Counted from the first letter of the stretch, positions 23,693 to 33,471 are shown. The stretch is DNA of 64,000 bases from TH-plancto1 sp031431195 (GCA_031431195.1 JANPCU010000130.1:1-64000); one strand, 5' to 3'. Notes: a model not told the origin generated them from the sequence alone. Program-made: numbers and translations.

Positions 23693-25813
23693 ATGGCCGG
23701 AGTGAAGTCGATGCCTGCGATAGAACCCCTGGACTGTGTTTTTCGGTCAGAGGTCCGTGGGGAGGCCGCTACTGAATCGGCTCAATGCCTGCTCATCGCT
23801 CAGATGCTGGGCTTACCGCCCGAGCAGACCCGGGTGACGCGGCCCCTGTGCGAGATCTGCATCGAGCAGACTCGCGGTCGGGCCTTCTCAGAACATCCGA
23901 TCTTCCCTTCGCTGGTCTATCATCAAGCCACAGAGCAGTTGACCGCTGTTCATGACACCGCCTCGCAGAAGCACTGGGAAACATGGCTCGCACGCGCGGA
24001 AGCTGCTCTTCTGCAACAGGCGAAGTCACTCCCGGAAGCCGGTTCGATTCCTCTGTGTGATGTGATCCTCTGTGCTGAACAGGACAGTCCTGAGTTGAGA
24101 GCTGCGATGGAAAGTGTGCTGGACCAGTGCGAGTCGGTGCCGATTCTGCATGTGATCGATTGTGGAACTGAGCCGATCGACTGGGGAGACGATGCGGCTC
24201 GCTGGAATGTGCAGATTCACCGCCTGCCCGGACCGGTGACACCGCTCAGTGTCGTGTCACAGATTTCGAGTGCGCTGCGGACGCCCTATCTCGCGGTCCA
24301 GCATCCCTCGGCGATCAGTGAGCCGCTGAGACTCGCTCGATCAATCCGCGCACTCCGTGATACCGGTGCGGAAATATCTGTCGCTGGCGTCCTCTTGGAA
24401 TCAGGTCCGAAACCACTTCCCGAATGTGCTGAGGGGGATTGCACCGCAGAGGCCGCGGAGGACCGCAGAGGTCCGCGTGATCTCCGGAATTTCCCTCTGC
24501 GAGCCTCTGCGGCCTCTGCGGTGAAATCAGAGCATTTGCCTCAAGCCAGTTCCTTAGCTGGGTCACCCACAGACGACGAGGACTCTTCGAACCCAGAGGC
24601 ATCGGTGATCATCCCCTGGTCGCTCGCCGTCCGGCGGGCCACACTGGTGGACATGGGAGTGACAGCTTCGGGACGATTGGAAACCGAAGCTGACTTCCTC
24701 TCCGAGGCGTACCGCCAAGGCAGACCCGTCGTCACCAGTTCCGACCCAGTGGTCAGTGCAGATGATCCGACAGCCCTCGACTCCCCGTCCGCTGGGGACT
24801 TGTCACGACTGATTCGCAAACCCACTCGGACATTCGCTCCCTCTCCATTACAGCCGAGGTCAGTGAGACGGAATCGCTTCCCGAATGTCCCGACAAGTTG
24901 CGATGTCGTCCTCCCCTTTCGAGGTCATTTACACTATGTGCGCGAGGCCCTGGACGGACTCCTGAAGCAAGAGCAGGTCACTCCGGTCATCCACCTCATC
25001 GACGATGCCACGGTCGAAGACACGACTGATTTCCTCAACGAATGGGCGAAGCATCCGCAACTGCGGGTCTATCGCAATCGGGAAAACATCGGGCAGTTCC
25101 AGTCCTTCAACAACACCGCTCCGTTTTGGGAGACCGACCTCGTGGCGGTCCAGGACGCCGACGACATCAGCCTGCCGCACCGGCTGCACTGGGCCGGGCA
25201 GATGCTGCACTGGAGCGGGGCGGATTACTTCGGGGGGGCGGTCGAGCTGTTCGGCGATGAAGACCTCATCCGCCCCGTAATGTCTGAGACGAAGGCCCTC
25301 GAACGGATTCGACGGGCCGACTACCGCCGGTCCTTCTACCCCCAGTGGGCCAAGACCGACTACTTCCTCGAAAATCCCACAGCTGTATTTCGCACGGCGA
25401 TGTTCCGCGAGATGGGTGGGTATGCCGACTTCGGCAGTCGGCTGATGAACCGCACGAGCCTCGACACCGAATTCCAGCTGCGCTGTTTGTTTCGGGGAGT
25501 GCGGTTTGCGATCACGCGCGAGGTGGTTACGCGGTATCGAGTTCATCCAGAGTCCGCGACGCAGGACCGCCTGACGGGGTGGGGCACGACACCGCGCGCG
25601 GCGTCGATTCGCCAACTGGAGGAGCGCTGCCGCGTGTTTCGCGGTGGGGACTTCGACCCTCGTACTTTCGGGGCACTGGGGCGTTATACTGGGGTCACGC
25701 AGCCTTGGCTCGTTTCCCGAGGACTCGCGCGCCATCCCAGTGTCGGTCGCGAATGCCGACTAGAGGTCGGTGTTGTGGACATACTCTTGTTCACCGGGGT
25801 CGCCCGAATGTAG
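23693..25813 (+). CDS. Tandem GT2 glycosyltransferase, N-terminal copy degenerate
   Basis: The 706-residue product contains two related GT-A domains. The second (residues about 403-620) looks active: CDVVLPFRGHLHYVREALDGLL, AVQDADDISLPHRL with the DxD motif near 488, GGAVELFG, and a C-terminal TRYRVHP. The first (about 122-355) aligns with it: CDVILCAEQDSPELRAAMESVL, then AVQHPSAISEPLRL where DxD is lost, then VAGVLLESG. A 124-bp palindromic element (24430-24553) is inserted in frame in the first copy, residues about 246-287. The start has GGAG upstream. The stop codon TAG (25811-25813) lies inside another repeat. Acceptor and sugar are unknown. Confidence 0.88.
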   Translation: MAGVKSMPAIEPLDCVFRSEVRGEAATESAQCLLIAQMLGLPPEQTRVTRPLCEICIEQTRGRAFSEHPIFPSLVYHQATEQLTAVHDTASQKHWETWLARAEAALLQQAKSLPEAGSIPLCDVILCAEQDSPELRAAMESVLDQCESVPILHVIDCGTEPIDWGDDAARWNVQIHRLPGPVTPLSVVSQISSALRTPYLAVQHPSAISEPLRLARSIRALRDTGAEISVAGVLLESGPKPLPECAEGDCTAEAAEDRRGPRDLRNFPLRASAASAVKSEHLPQASSLAGSPTDDEDSSNPEASVIIPWSLAVRRATLVDMGVTASGRLETEADFLSEAYRQGRPVVTSSDPVVSADDPTALDSPSAGDLSRLIRKPTRTFAPSPLQPRSVRRNRFPNVPTSCDVVLPFRGHLHYVREALDGLLKQEQVTPVIHLIDDATVEDTTDFLNEWAKHPQLRVYRNRENIGQFQSFNNTAPFWETDLVAVQDADDISLPHRLHWAGQMLHWSGADYFGGAVELFGDEDLIRPVMSETKALERIRRADYRRSFYPQWAKTDYFLENPTAVFRTAMFREMGGYADFGSRLMNRTSLDTEFQLRCLFRGVRFAITREVVTRYRVHPESATQDRLTGWGTTPRAASIRQLEERCRVFRGGDFDPRTFGALGRYTGVTQPWLVSRGLARHPSVGRECRLEVGVVDILLFTGVARM
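24430..24553 (+). repeat. 124-bp palindromic element inside a coding sequence, copy 2
   Basis: Nearly identical to 1535-1658 over the full 124 bp, from TGAGGGGGATT to CTCAAGCCAGTTCC. The core hairpin is 24442-24523, CACCGCAGAGG to CCTCTGCGGTG. Here the element is read in frame on the plus strand within the degenerate GT2 domain, opposite to its coding sense in copy 1. Confidence 0.92.
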
Positions 25814-25919
25814 GCGATGTCGCTCCGCGACTCGCATTCCGAGCGCCGGGCGACCCACTCGTACAGCGGCAGGACGTGTCCAGCAAGAAGAATCTCAGTC
25901 GCGGAGCGACATGAGCTAC
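25810..25919 (+). repeat. 110-bp GTCGCTCCGCGACT element, copy A
   Basis: Ends carry inverted ATGTCGCTCCGCGACT and AGTCGCGGAGCGACAT. The reverse complement aligns along its whole length with 40762-40872. The glycosyltransferase stop TAG (25811-25813) is part of its first bases, GTAGGCGATG. Confidence 0.88.
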
Positions 25920-26003
25920 GACAGGAGCTTCGCCCCGGTGCTGACGTTCGCGACGCGCGCACCAAAATGATCTGTTTTGCCCTTCTTCAAAGACGCCCCC
26001 CCC

Positions 26004-29000
26004 ATGCCAACTCCGCTCTACGCCCTCCTCATCGGCGTCAACACCTACAAGGCTCCGTTCATCCCGCCGCTCAAGGGGTGCCGGAACGATGTCGAGTTGC
26101 TGGCCTCCATCCTCCGCAGCCGCTTCGGGGTGACCGATGAGCAATTGCGAGTGATCGTCGATGAGCAGGCCACGCATGCCGCGATCAAGGAGGGCATCCG
26201 CGAGCATCTGATCGGCACTGCCCAGACAGCGAAGGCCACGGGCCAACCGATTCCGGCGTTCCTGTTCCACTTCAGTGGGCATGGCTCGATGGCGCGGGAT
26301 GCCAGTGGGGCCAAGGCGACTGGTCTCGATGAAACGATGGTGCCGAACGACAGCCGTCAGTCCGACATCCTCGATATCAAGGACTGGGAACTCGGGGCGC
26401 TGATCGATGAACTCGCTCAGTACACGCACAACATCACCGTGGTGCTGGACTGCTGCCACTCGGGGTCGGGCACGCGCGATGCGGAACTGACGACGCGCCA
26501 GTGTCCGGTCGACTTGCGTCCTCAGCCCGAGCGGCCTCTCGCGATTGTGGCGGGGACACGCAGCGCGGACAGTGCCCCCGCCACGCCGCTCAACTCGCAT
26601 GTTCTACTGGCCGCGTGCAGTAACAGCCAATCGGCCAACGAGTACGTCGATACATCCACTGGCGAGAAGCGGTACTACGGGGCGCTGAGTTATGCCCTGG
26701 CCGAGGAACTGGCGAAGACGCCTGCCGGGAATGCCAGCTACCGCGAGATCTACCAGCGCGTCTGTCGCCGCCTCAAGCAGTGGTATCCATTGCAATCCCC
26801 GCAGTGCGAGGGGGACCGCGACCGCGTTCTCTTCGGCGGCGATCGTCCCCCGCGCGATGTGTGGATCAGCGTCACCGGGTCGCAGGACGGGATGATTCGC
26901 ATTGATGCGGGTGGCGTACACGGGTTGACAGAAGGAGTCGAACTCCATGTCTATCCCGAACAACTGCGAGAGATCGGCAGTGAGGTTCGACCAATTGCGC
27001 GGCTGCGGGTGGTGCAGCGCGACGCGGTGCAGAGCCTGTGCGAAGTGATCGACGGTGAGCGGGAACTGCCCCCCGGTTGCCGCGTCCAGCCGATCACTTG
27101 TGGGTCGCAGTTGACTCGCACGGTGTCGCTGGCCGGTGTCGACACGGACGCTCGCGAGGCCGCTCAACAACGACTGACCCAGCCCGATCTGCTCGGGCTG
27201 GTAAAGTTCACTACCGACGCGGTCGCTGACTTGAAGGTCCAATCCCATGCCGGTGGTTATTCGCTATGCGACGCCGCAGACCAGCCGCTCGAATCACCGG
27301 CCACTACGCAGAGCCTCGAGACTCTGGCCGCCTCGATTCGCAAGTGGGCCAAGTCGCTCAACGCCCTGCGGATCGAGAACCCCTCACCGCAGTCGGAGCT
27401 GCGCGGGCTGGTCGGTGTGGAGTTCAAACTGAAAGACGGGTCGCTCGTCTCCGACTCGAACCAGGCCACGCTGGAGTCGGGCACCGTGGTCCAGGTACAG
27501 ATCACCAACCGCTCGCCGGGGCCTCTGTATGTCTCGGCCCTCAGCTTCGGCTACGACGGGTCGGTCTCGCTGATCTGGCCCGCGATGGCCGGGGAGCAAC
27601 TCCCACTGCCGCCGGGGAAGTCGGTGTCGACGCGGGCCTTTCGCTTGATGTTCCAAACCGGCGATGCCCGGACTCAGGTTCACGAAGCGATCAAGGTCTT
27701 CGCGACCCGCTCACCGACAGACTTCGATCTGCTCACGATGGACGGAGCGGGTCAGCACGCGGGGACGCGATCGGTCGGCACAGCCGGTCCGCTGGGGCGG
27801 CTTCTGGAGCAGGCGGCCCAAGGCAGCGGCACTCGCATCCTCCAGCCGGTCGAAGCCCCCGCTGAGGAGGACTGGACCACCGCCGAGTTGGCCTACCAAC
27901 TGGTGCGGCCCGCGAAAGAACTTCAGCGACCGCTGCTGGGTGGTCAGGCCGTACCATTGCCCGGCACCGAGTGCGTTGTCACCGCTCCGGCAGGATTCTC
28001 GGGGACGTTGCGACCCGTGACGGCCACGCCCGAACAGCGGTCACTCGGCAGCGCTGCCACGACTGAGGCCGTAGCCACGATCGGCACGCCCTCGTCCCAC
28101 CCGCCAGCCGCCTTCCTCGCCAGTCTGCTCGGGGCGAACGGCCCCGTTTTGGCCCCCATCGAGATCGAGGCCGACAACCTGGCCCGCTCGCAAATTTCGG
28201 GGGACACTCCGTTACGAGTGCAGTGGAGTTCCGGACAACGGAGCCTGGAATCCTCGGTCACTTCGCAGCGTGTCCTCGCCATTGCTTCGGATGGGGAGTT
28301 GCTCTATCCGGTCGGCATCGCGGACGCACAGAGCGGAGCCGTTAATGTCACCTGGCTCCCCCCAGCGGGCGAGTCGACACTCGAAGGGACCGTTGCAACT
28401 CGCAACCTCGTGCGCACGGTTCGACTGTACTTCTACAAGATGCTCAGCTGGGAGCTGGGATCGCTGGGGTTAAACGTCGTCCGCTGGGTTCCCATCGAGC
28501 GCGTGTCCACTGAACCGCTCGTGATTGGAGAGCGATCGCGGCCATTCTCCCTTGGAGAGGTCCGCAGCCGCCGGGCTACTCCCGGCGACATCCTCCCCGC
28601 ACACAAGGTGCTGGTGCTCGTACATGGCGGACTGTCGGATGCCGATTCAATGCTGGCCGAGATTGGCCCGCTGGTGGAACGTTCGGGGCAGACCTATGAC
28701 CGGATCGTCGCATTTGAGTACGAGACCGTGGTGACTCCCCTGCAGGACAGTGCCACGCAACTGGCACAGGCTCTGGCGAGCGGCGGGCTGGCTCCGACAG
28801 GAGGGGGGCGAGTGGATCTGATGGCCGTGGGCGTGGGAACGCTTGTGACTCGCGCGGCGATCGAGATGCTCGGGGCACGCGAGCGAGTCAGTCGGTGCCT
28901 GCTCGCCGGACCTCCCAATACGGGAACTTTGCTGGCCAAATCGCAAAGCATTGCCCGCTGGCTCGGGACACTCGCCCTCGCGAAATGCGTGCTGGTGCCT

Positions 29001-29381
29001 CAGCTACTCCCGCTGAATATGGCGTTCAACAAAGCGGTGAACGATGCCGCAGCGATCCGCGATTTGCAACCGCAGTCGGACTTCCTCAAAGCCCTCAACG
29101 CCTCTAGCCCGCCCACTCAAGTGCCCTATACCATTCTCGCCGGGGTGGCTGCGTTGCCACCCGCGCTGGCTGGTTTTTTGCGCCGCCTGGCCGATGCGAG
29201 CTTGTCGTTCCTGTTCGACGACGAGCATGACATGGTGTGCAGCCAGACCAGCATGCTCTCTCTGCGGAACGGACAATTCCCGGTCGAGCAGCTGCAGGTC
29301 CATGTCGTCCCAGCAGATCACTTTACCTATTGGAGTGATCCGAGTACGGCTGAGCGGGTGGTGGAGTGGCTCAAAGTGTGA
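26004..29381 (+). CDS. Caspase-like (C14) protein with DUF4384-like and esterase-like domains
   Basis: About 1125 residues. Residues 1-270 form a caspase-like peptidase: PLYALLIGVNTYK, catalytic His in FHFSGHGS (about 93) and catalytic Cys in VVLDCCHSGSG (about 151). A beta-rich middle includes a DUF4384-like segment (VGVEFKLKDGSLV..QVQITNRSPGPLYV, about 460-560). The C-terminal 260 residues have an alpha/beta-hydrolase layout (KVLVLVHGGLSDADS, about 867), but where GxSxG is expected there is AVGVGTLVTR (about 942), so the nucleophile serine is missing. No signal peptide is seen. ATG at 26004 is preferred to the TTG at 25977 because the caspase fold starts there. It is convergent with the giant membrane protein. 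Confidence 0.88.
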   Translation: MPTPLYALLIGVNTYKAPFIPPLKGCRNDVELLASILRSRFGVTDEQLRVIVDEQATHAAIKEGIREHLIGTAQTAKATGQPIPAFLFHFSGHGSMARDASGAKATGLDETMVPNDSRQSDILDIKDWELGALIDELAQYTHNITVVLDCCHSGSGTRDAELTTRQCPVDLRPQPERPLAIVAGTRSADSAPATPLNSHVLLAACSNSQSANEYVDTSTGEKRYYGALSYALAEELAKTPAGNASYREIYQRVCRRLKQWYPLQSPQCEGDRDRVLFGGDRPPRDVWISVTGSQDGMIRIDAGGVHGLTEGVELHVYPEQLREIGSEVRPIARLRVVQRDAVQSLCEVIDGERELPPGCRVQPITCGSQLTRTVSLAGVDTDAREAAQQRLTQPDLLGLVKFTTDAVADLKVQSHAGGYSLCDAADQPLESPATTQSLETLAASIRKWAKSLNALRIENPSPQSELRGLVGVEFKLKDGSLVSDSNQATLESGTVVQVQITNRSPGPLYVSALSFGYDGSVSLIWPAMAGEQLPLPPGKSVSTRAFRLMFQTGDARTQVHEAIKVFATRSPTDFDLLTMDGAGQHAGTRSVGTAGPLGRLLEQAAQGSGTRILQPVEAPAEEDWTTAELAYQLVRPAKELQRPLLGGQAVPLPGTECVVTAPAGFSGTLRPVTATPEQRSLGSAATTEAVATIGTPSSHPPAAFLASLLGANGPVLAPIEIEADNLARSQISGDTPLRVQWSSGQRSLESSVTSQRVLAIASDGELLYPVGIADAQSGAVNVTWLPPAGESTLEGTVATRNLVRTVRLYFYKMLSWELGSLGLNVVRWVPIERVSTEPLVIGERSRPFSLGEVRSRRATPGDILPAHKVLVLVHGGLSDADSMLAEIGPLVERSGQTYDRIVAFEYETVVTPLQDSATQLAQALASGGLAPTGGGRVDLMAVGVGTLVTRAAIEMLGARERVSRCLLAGPPNTGTLLAKSQSIARWLGTLALAKCVLVPQLLPLNMAFNKAVNDAAAIRDLQPQSDFLKALNASSPPTQVPYTILAGVAALPPALAGFLRRLADASLSFLFDDEHDMVCSQTSMLSLRNGQFPVEQLQVHVVPADHFTYWSDPSTAERVVEWLKV

Positions 29382-29406
29382 TGTGAACAGTCAGACTGTC
29401 TGACCC

Positions 29407-29466
29407 GTGGGATAGGCTTCCAGCCTGTCTGATACCGTAAGACGACAGGCTGGAAGCCTATCCCAC
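29407..29466. repeat. GTGGGATAGGCTTCCAGCC hairpin between convergent genes
   Basis: GTGGGATAGGCTTCCAGCCT... (29407-29429) is followed after 14 nt by its exact reverse complement (29444-29466), a 23-bp stem. The right arm supplies the last codons (GTG GGA) and TAG stop of the minus-strand membrane-protein gene. It could terminate both convergent genes. A half copy is at 56898. Confidence 0.92.
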
Positions 29467-32400
29467 GCGGACCCCTTGTTCCGACGTGGGCCAATGGTCG
29501 ACCCATGCGCTCCAAGTGACTTCAGTCTCCTGGAACAGAAGCTGACCACGGTCGACGACTGGCCAGCCCGTCACCGGGGCTCCATTGATCGCCACCGGCG
29601 CGATCGAGCGGCCCTCTTGTCGCAACGGGTAGACGACTGGATCGGCTTGCGGGGAGATCAGACGGACGGCGTCGGCCTCCAACTCCAGGCCCGGCTCGAC
29701 ATCCGTTCCGTGGGTCACGCTGGAGAGCACTTGCTCCCGCACCAGATCGACTCCCGCCAACTTGTAGAGGCCGGTCAGAGCGATGTTCAGCCGAATCCGC
29801 GTCTCCTCGGGCAACTCGTGCATCCAGCCCGGATCGACAATCCTCGCCGCCAGCCAACCGTTCAAATCCTCCCACCGCATCAGGAGTGGACGCTCGGGGG
29901 CCAGCGAACTCCACAGCTCCAAATCGAACCGATTCGTGGCCGGCTCCACTCGGCCCACGGATATTGTGGCCCCACTCAGCAGTTTCGTTTCGGCCAGCAG
30001 CACGCAGAATTCCCGCTCCACGAAACGCCGCACCGCCAGCACGACCGAGTCGATATGCGACAGCTGCCGTGTCGAGCGATACCCGTGTCCGGGATCGGAT
30101 TCGAGTCGCAACGCCCCTCGCAGCTTCATGTAGAGCTTGGCCAGCGTTCCCGAACGAAAGCCGGGGCGTAACAGCGCAGTGATCGACTCTCCGTGACTGC
30201 CGACTCGCGCGGGTTGAATTCCCTGCGGGCGGTTGGCGACATAAAGCTGCCAGTTCTCTTTAAGTTCCCAGACCAGGAACCCGAAGACGCCGGGAGCCAG
30301 TAAGACGATGGCACCAGTGATCGCAGCTGCGGTCGGTTCTGACATCCGCTCCATTCCGACCGAGCCGTGGATCAAGTGCAGGATTTGTTTGGAATAAGGG
30401 AGCAGAATCTTGTGCGAGATGGTGACGACCGGGAAGTGTTTAATCGGGTTGATCTGGGGCTCCACCAGCAAGGTCACGACGAATCGGATGACATACGACA
30501 CGACCGACCAGACCGAACCGATCAGGATCTTCAGCAATACAAAACGCCCCGGATCCCCCGCCCGGAACCGCAACCATTCATCGACGGTATAGAGCGACTG
30601 CTCGATCCACTGCATGGCATCATGGAACAGGTCCATCACGAGATGATAGATCACGGCGAAGATGCGGAATCGTAACTCGTGCCAGGCACGAACACAGATA
30701 TCCAGTACCCGCTCCTCGAGCGATCTCCCGGCTGGTGAGTTCAGAAACAGGTTCAGCACCAGAAAGCTGTCGAACCAGTTCCGCCAAGTCAACGAGGGAG
30801 TCGGCAGGAGCCAGCTCAATGAGTATTTCAGCAAGAACCAGGCAATGCCGACGAGAACGAGCGTGACCGCGATCGGGCGGAGTACATACCCCTTAAGGAT
30901 CGCGAAAGCCCGGCTTTCGAGAACGCGGTGGACGAGCTGTGAATCGATCACTGACACCGGCAGTTCGTAGGCCAGCCAGCGTGAGGTCGCCCAGAGTCGA
31001 ACGAAACACTTGACCACACTGCGACGAAACCGGGCACGATGCAGAAGCATCCACACCAAGAGGCCGAGCACCAGCCACGCCGCATAAAACGGGGGCGTGT
31101 GTGGTTGAGCATTCTTGGAGTTCTCGATGTTCTTACGGACCTGCTGGCCGATGGTCGCGTCCACCGTTTTCGTCGTCGCATTGACTGCAGCTTCGCCTAC
31201 GTCTTGCAACGCGTCGACGGCCCGGTCAGTAAGCTTGGCCACGCTCGAAGGCTTTTCGGCAGCTGCTTCGGGCTGGTCCTCCGCGTTGGGGGTCTTAGCG
31301 AGAGGGGCGGCATTCAACGGCGGCTGATCGTCCACGGAGTCCGTTGCAGGACCGGTCAGAGCCGTCGGTTTTTCTCCTAGTCCAGAATTGGATAGCGGCG
31401 GCGATGAGGCCAGTGGAGGACTCACTGCCGAGTCCACAGGACTTTGAACAGCCGCTGTTGACTTCGACGGTGGCGCTTCCGCAGGCGGCCCCTGCCACAA
31501 GTGAACCAGCATCGCCAGCGCGAGGTACGCCCCGCCAAACGGTAACGCCACATTCCGCACCAGGAACCGCCCCAGCGGTGTCCCAAAGGCCAGCGAACTC
31601 AGCCGCTGCGAGGCCCGCAGATAAACTGCTCCCTGTCGATAAACCCCGTCCAGAACCTTGGCTAGTTGCCGGTCCGCTCGCAGCAAGCGATCGCCCCACG
31701 CCAGTTCCACGGGCCCCGAAACATCCGGCAGCTTCAAGCTGTTCTGCGAGAGTGCATCTCGCACATCACCCATCGTGATAAAGCCGCGTTCGACTAGCCG
31801 GTCGAGCAACCCTTCAATCACCTTGCGGCGGGCCACGCGCTCCGGAATGTTCTGCGGCACCAAGCCGACATCATCGAAGGTCTTCTCGATCAGGGGCCGC
31901 ACGGTTTGTCGCAGCTCTTGGTCTGATCGGGATTGGACCACATCGATGAGGGCCATCAACCGGTTGCGGTCGACTGCGAATATACGGATCGACGAGGCCC
32001 GCTCCGCGGTGGATTGCAGATACTTCGCACTCTGTACTGTTTCCAGAAGAGGAAGTTCTCGCCGCAGCGGTTCCCCTCCGAATGTCTTCACCCAACCCCA
32101 GACGTTAAACCGGTACACCCCGCGTTCGTGGGCGACGCAGACTTTTTGCAAGTCGTAGAGAACTCGGGCTTCGACGCTGCGATAGCCGTCGGCGGCCCGA
32201 GATAGCAGGGGACATAGCGCCCGCCACCATTCTTCCCTCTCCGAGTGACTCAACCGCCAGACTCGCTGCAAGCGCTCGGCCAGCTGACGCAACTCCTCTT
32301 CAGCAGCGGTGCGGTGGCTCGCCGCATCAGCGGGTGCGTCATTGGCGGCCCGCATGCGCAGGATTGCGGCTTTGACCTGGTTCCCCACTTGCCCGGCACG

Positions 32401-33213
32401 TTCCGCCTTGGCGAGCCACAAGGCGGGCTGGGGAGACTTGATGGGCAGCGGCTGGACCGCTAACGGGTCCGGGGTCATCGTACTGAATGGGATGACTTCC
32501 ACCGGCACAACATCCGCCACGGGGGGCAGCAACCGCTCGGGGGCTCCTTCGGGCTGAGTCTCTCGATACCAAGTCTCGTGGGGCAGATCCGACCACAAAG
32601 ACTCAATCGCTTCCCAGTTTCGTATCGCCGGAAAAAACAGCCGCAGATCCCAGGGGGCGAAGTAGTTCAATTCCAGCACGACGGCCAGGAACTCGACGTA
32701 CGCCACCTCGTCATCCTGTGGCGGCAACAGCAAGTCATCCTTCAACAGCACATGGCGGACTTCCGCGAACTCCCCCGCTCCAATCTGACGAATACGCTCC
32801 GCAATCAACGCCGAAGTCAGCTGTTGATCCTCGATCAGCTGTTCCACTTCGGCATGGACGCGACCATGAAACGTCAGTCGCCAAAACGCATGCAACCGCT
32901 CCGCACTGGTGAGTCGGGCAAACTCCTCGTCATCGGTGGGACGGGCCAGGAGGATCATACGCCGAGGCAATTCCTCCGCTGGAGACAGCCCCAGTTCCGA
33001 CCGGTCGGCGACGATCAACAGCCGCTCGCGCTCGATCGTGTAGACCCTCGAGTGCGGCACCCGGATTCCCAGACCCGGAATCCGGCGGTCCTGAATGATG
33101 ACCCGCCGCAAGATGCGCGGTTCGACGAAGAGCGCACGCGGCTCGGCCTGCGAGACGAGAGTTTCAATCGCATCCAAGGAGAGAACTGGCGGTGTGGGGG
33201 AAGTCGCACTCAT
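29458..33213 (-). CDS. Giant multi-domain membrane protein of unknown function
   Basis: A 1251-residue product I do not recognise. Residues 1 to about 540 are soluble and helix-rich; a hydrophobic helix lies near 555-580; a Pro/Ser/Ala-rich, presumably disordered stretch and an amphipathic helix (about 580-690) follow; then several transmembrane helices between about 695 and 1010; and a soluble C-terminal domain of about 240 residues. The membrane part contains repeated long amphipathic helices (DLFHDAMQWIEQSLYTVDEWLRF). It ends V-R-V-G-stop inside a palindromic repeat. It is convergent with the caspase-like gene, so it is not in an operon with it. Confidence 0.75.
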   Translation of the reverse strand: MSATSPTPPVLSLDAIETLVSQAEPRALFVEPRILRRVIIQDRRIPGLGIRVPHSRVYTIERERLLIVADRSELGLSPAEELPRRMILLARPTDDEEFARLTSAERLHAFWRLTFHGRVHAEVEQLIEDQQLTSALIAERIRQIGAGEFAEVRHVLLKDDLLLPPQDDEVAYVEFLAVVLELNYFAPWDLRLFFPAIRNWEAIESLWSDLPHETWYRETQPEGAPERLLPPVADVVPVEVIPFSTMTPDPLAVQPLPIKSPQPALWLAKAERAGQVGNQVKAAILRMRAANDAPADAASHRTAAEEELRQLAERLQRVWRLSHSEREEWWRALCPLLSRAADGYRSVEARVLYDLQKVCVAHERGVYRFNVWGWVKTFGGEPLRRELPLLETVQSAKYLQSTAERASSIRIFAVDRNRLMALIDVVQSRSDQELRQTVRPLIEKTFDDVGLVPQNIPERVARRKVIEGLLDRLVERGFITMGDVRDALSQNSLKLPDVSGPVELAWGDRLLRADRQLAKVLDGVYRQGAVYLRASQRLSSLAFGTPLGRFLVRNVALPFGGAYLALAMLVHLWQGPPAEAPPSKSTAAVQSPVDSAVSPPLASSPPLSNSGLGEKPTALTGPATDSVDDQPPLNAAPLAKTPNAEDQPEAAAEKPSSVAKLTDRAVDALQDVGEAAVNATTKTVDATIGQQVRKNIENSKNAQPHTPPFYAAWLVLGLLVWMLLHRARFRRSVVKCFVRLWATSRWLAYELPVSVIDSQLVHRVLESRAFAILKGYVLRPIAVTLVLVGIAWFLLKYSLSWLLPTPSLTWRNWFDSFLVLNLFLNSPAGRSLEERVLDICVRAWHELRFRIFAVIYHLVMDLFHDAMQWIEQSLYTVDEWLRFRAGDPGRFVLLKILIGSVWSVVSYVIRFVVTLLVEPQINPIKHFPVVTISHKILLPYSKQILHLIHGSVGMERMSEPTAAAITGAIVLLAPGVFGFLVWELKENWQLYVANRPQGIQPARVGSHGESITALLRPGFRSGTLAKLYMKLRGALRLESDPGHGYRSTRQLSHIDSVVLAVRRFVEREFCVLLAETKLLSGATISVGRVEPATNRFDLELWSSLAPERPLLMRWEDLNGWLAARIVDPGWMHELPEETRIRLNIALTGLYKLAGVDLVREQVLSSVTHGTDVEPGLELEADAVRLISPQADPVVYPLRQEGRSIAPVAINGAPVTGWPVVDRGQLLFQETEVTWSAWVDHWPTSEQGVRVG

Positions 33214-33356
33214 TCCCAGATTGTAGAGGATGTGGGCCGCATTGCCTTCTCGGTTGAGGCCGTGTGTGCCTGAGAAAAGCCGTCAGCGCTTAACACGGAA
33301 GGCCGTCGCCGCGTCACTTCAAGTGAGAAGCCTCGGATCCTGTCCTCGAAAATTGG

Positions 33357-33429
33357 AAACGCAGAGGTCGCTGAGAACGCAGAGGTCGGAGGAATTCCTT
33401 TCTCGGCGTCCTCAGCGACCTCTGCGTTT
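33357..33429. repeat. CGCAGAGG-type palindrome
   Basis: AAACGCAGAGGTCGCTGAG (from 33357) pairs with CTCAGCGACCTCTGCGTTT (ending 33429), arms about 27 nt with a few mismatches. Arms iterate the word CGCAGAGG as at 15029. Confidence 0.88.
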
Positions 33430-33471
33430 TATACTTCGCGCGGCATGAATTGAGCGGCGGAGCATCGCTCC

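Noticed and set aside
26004..33213. The caspase-like gene and the giant membrane protein as one defence operon
   Set aside because: They are convergent with a terminator-like hairpin between them, so they cannot share a transcript. No other defence gene is near.
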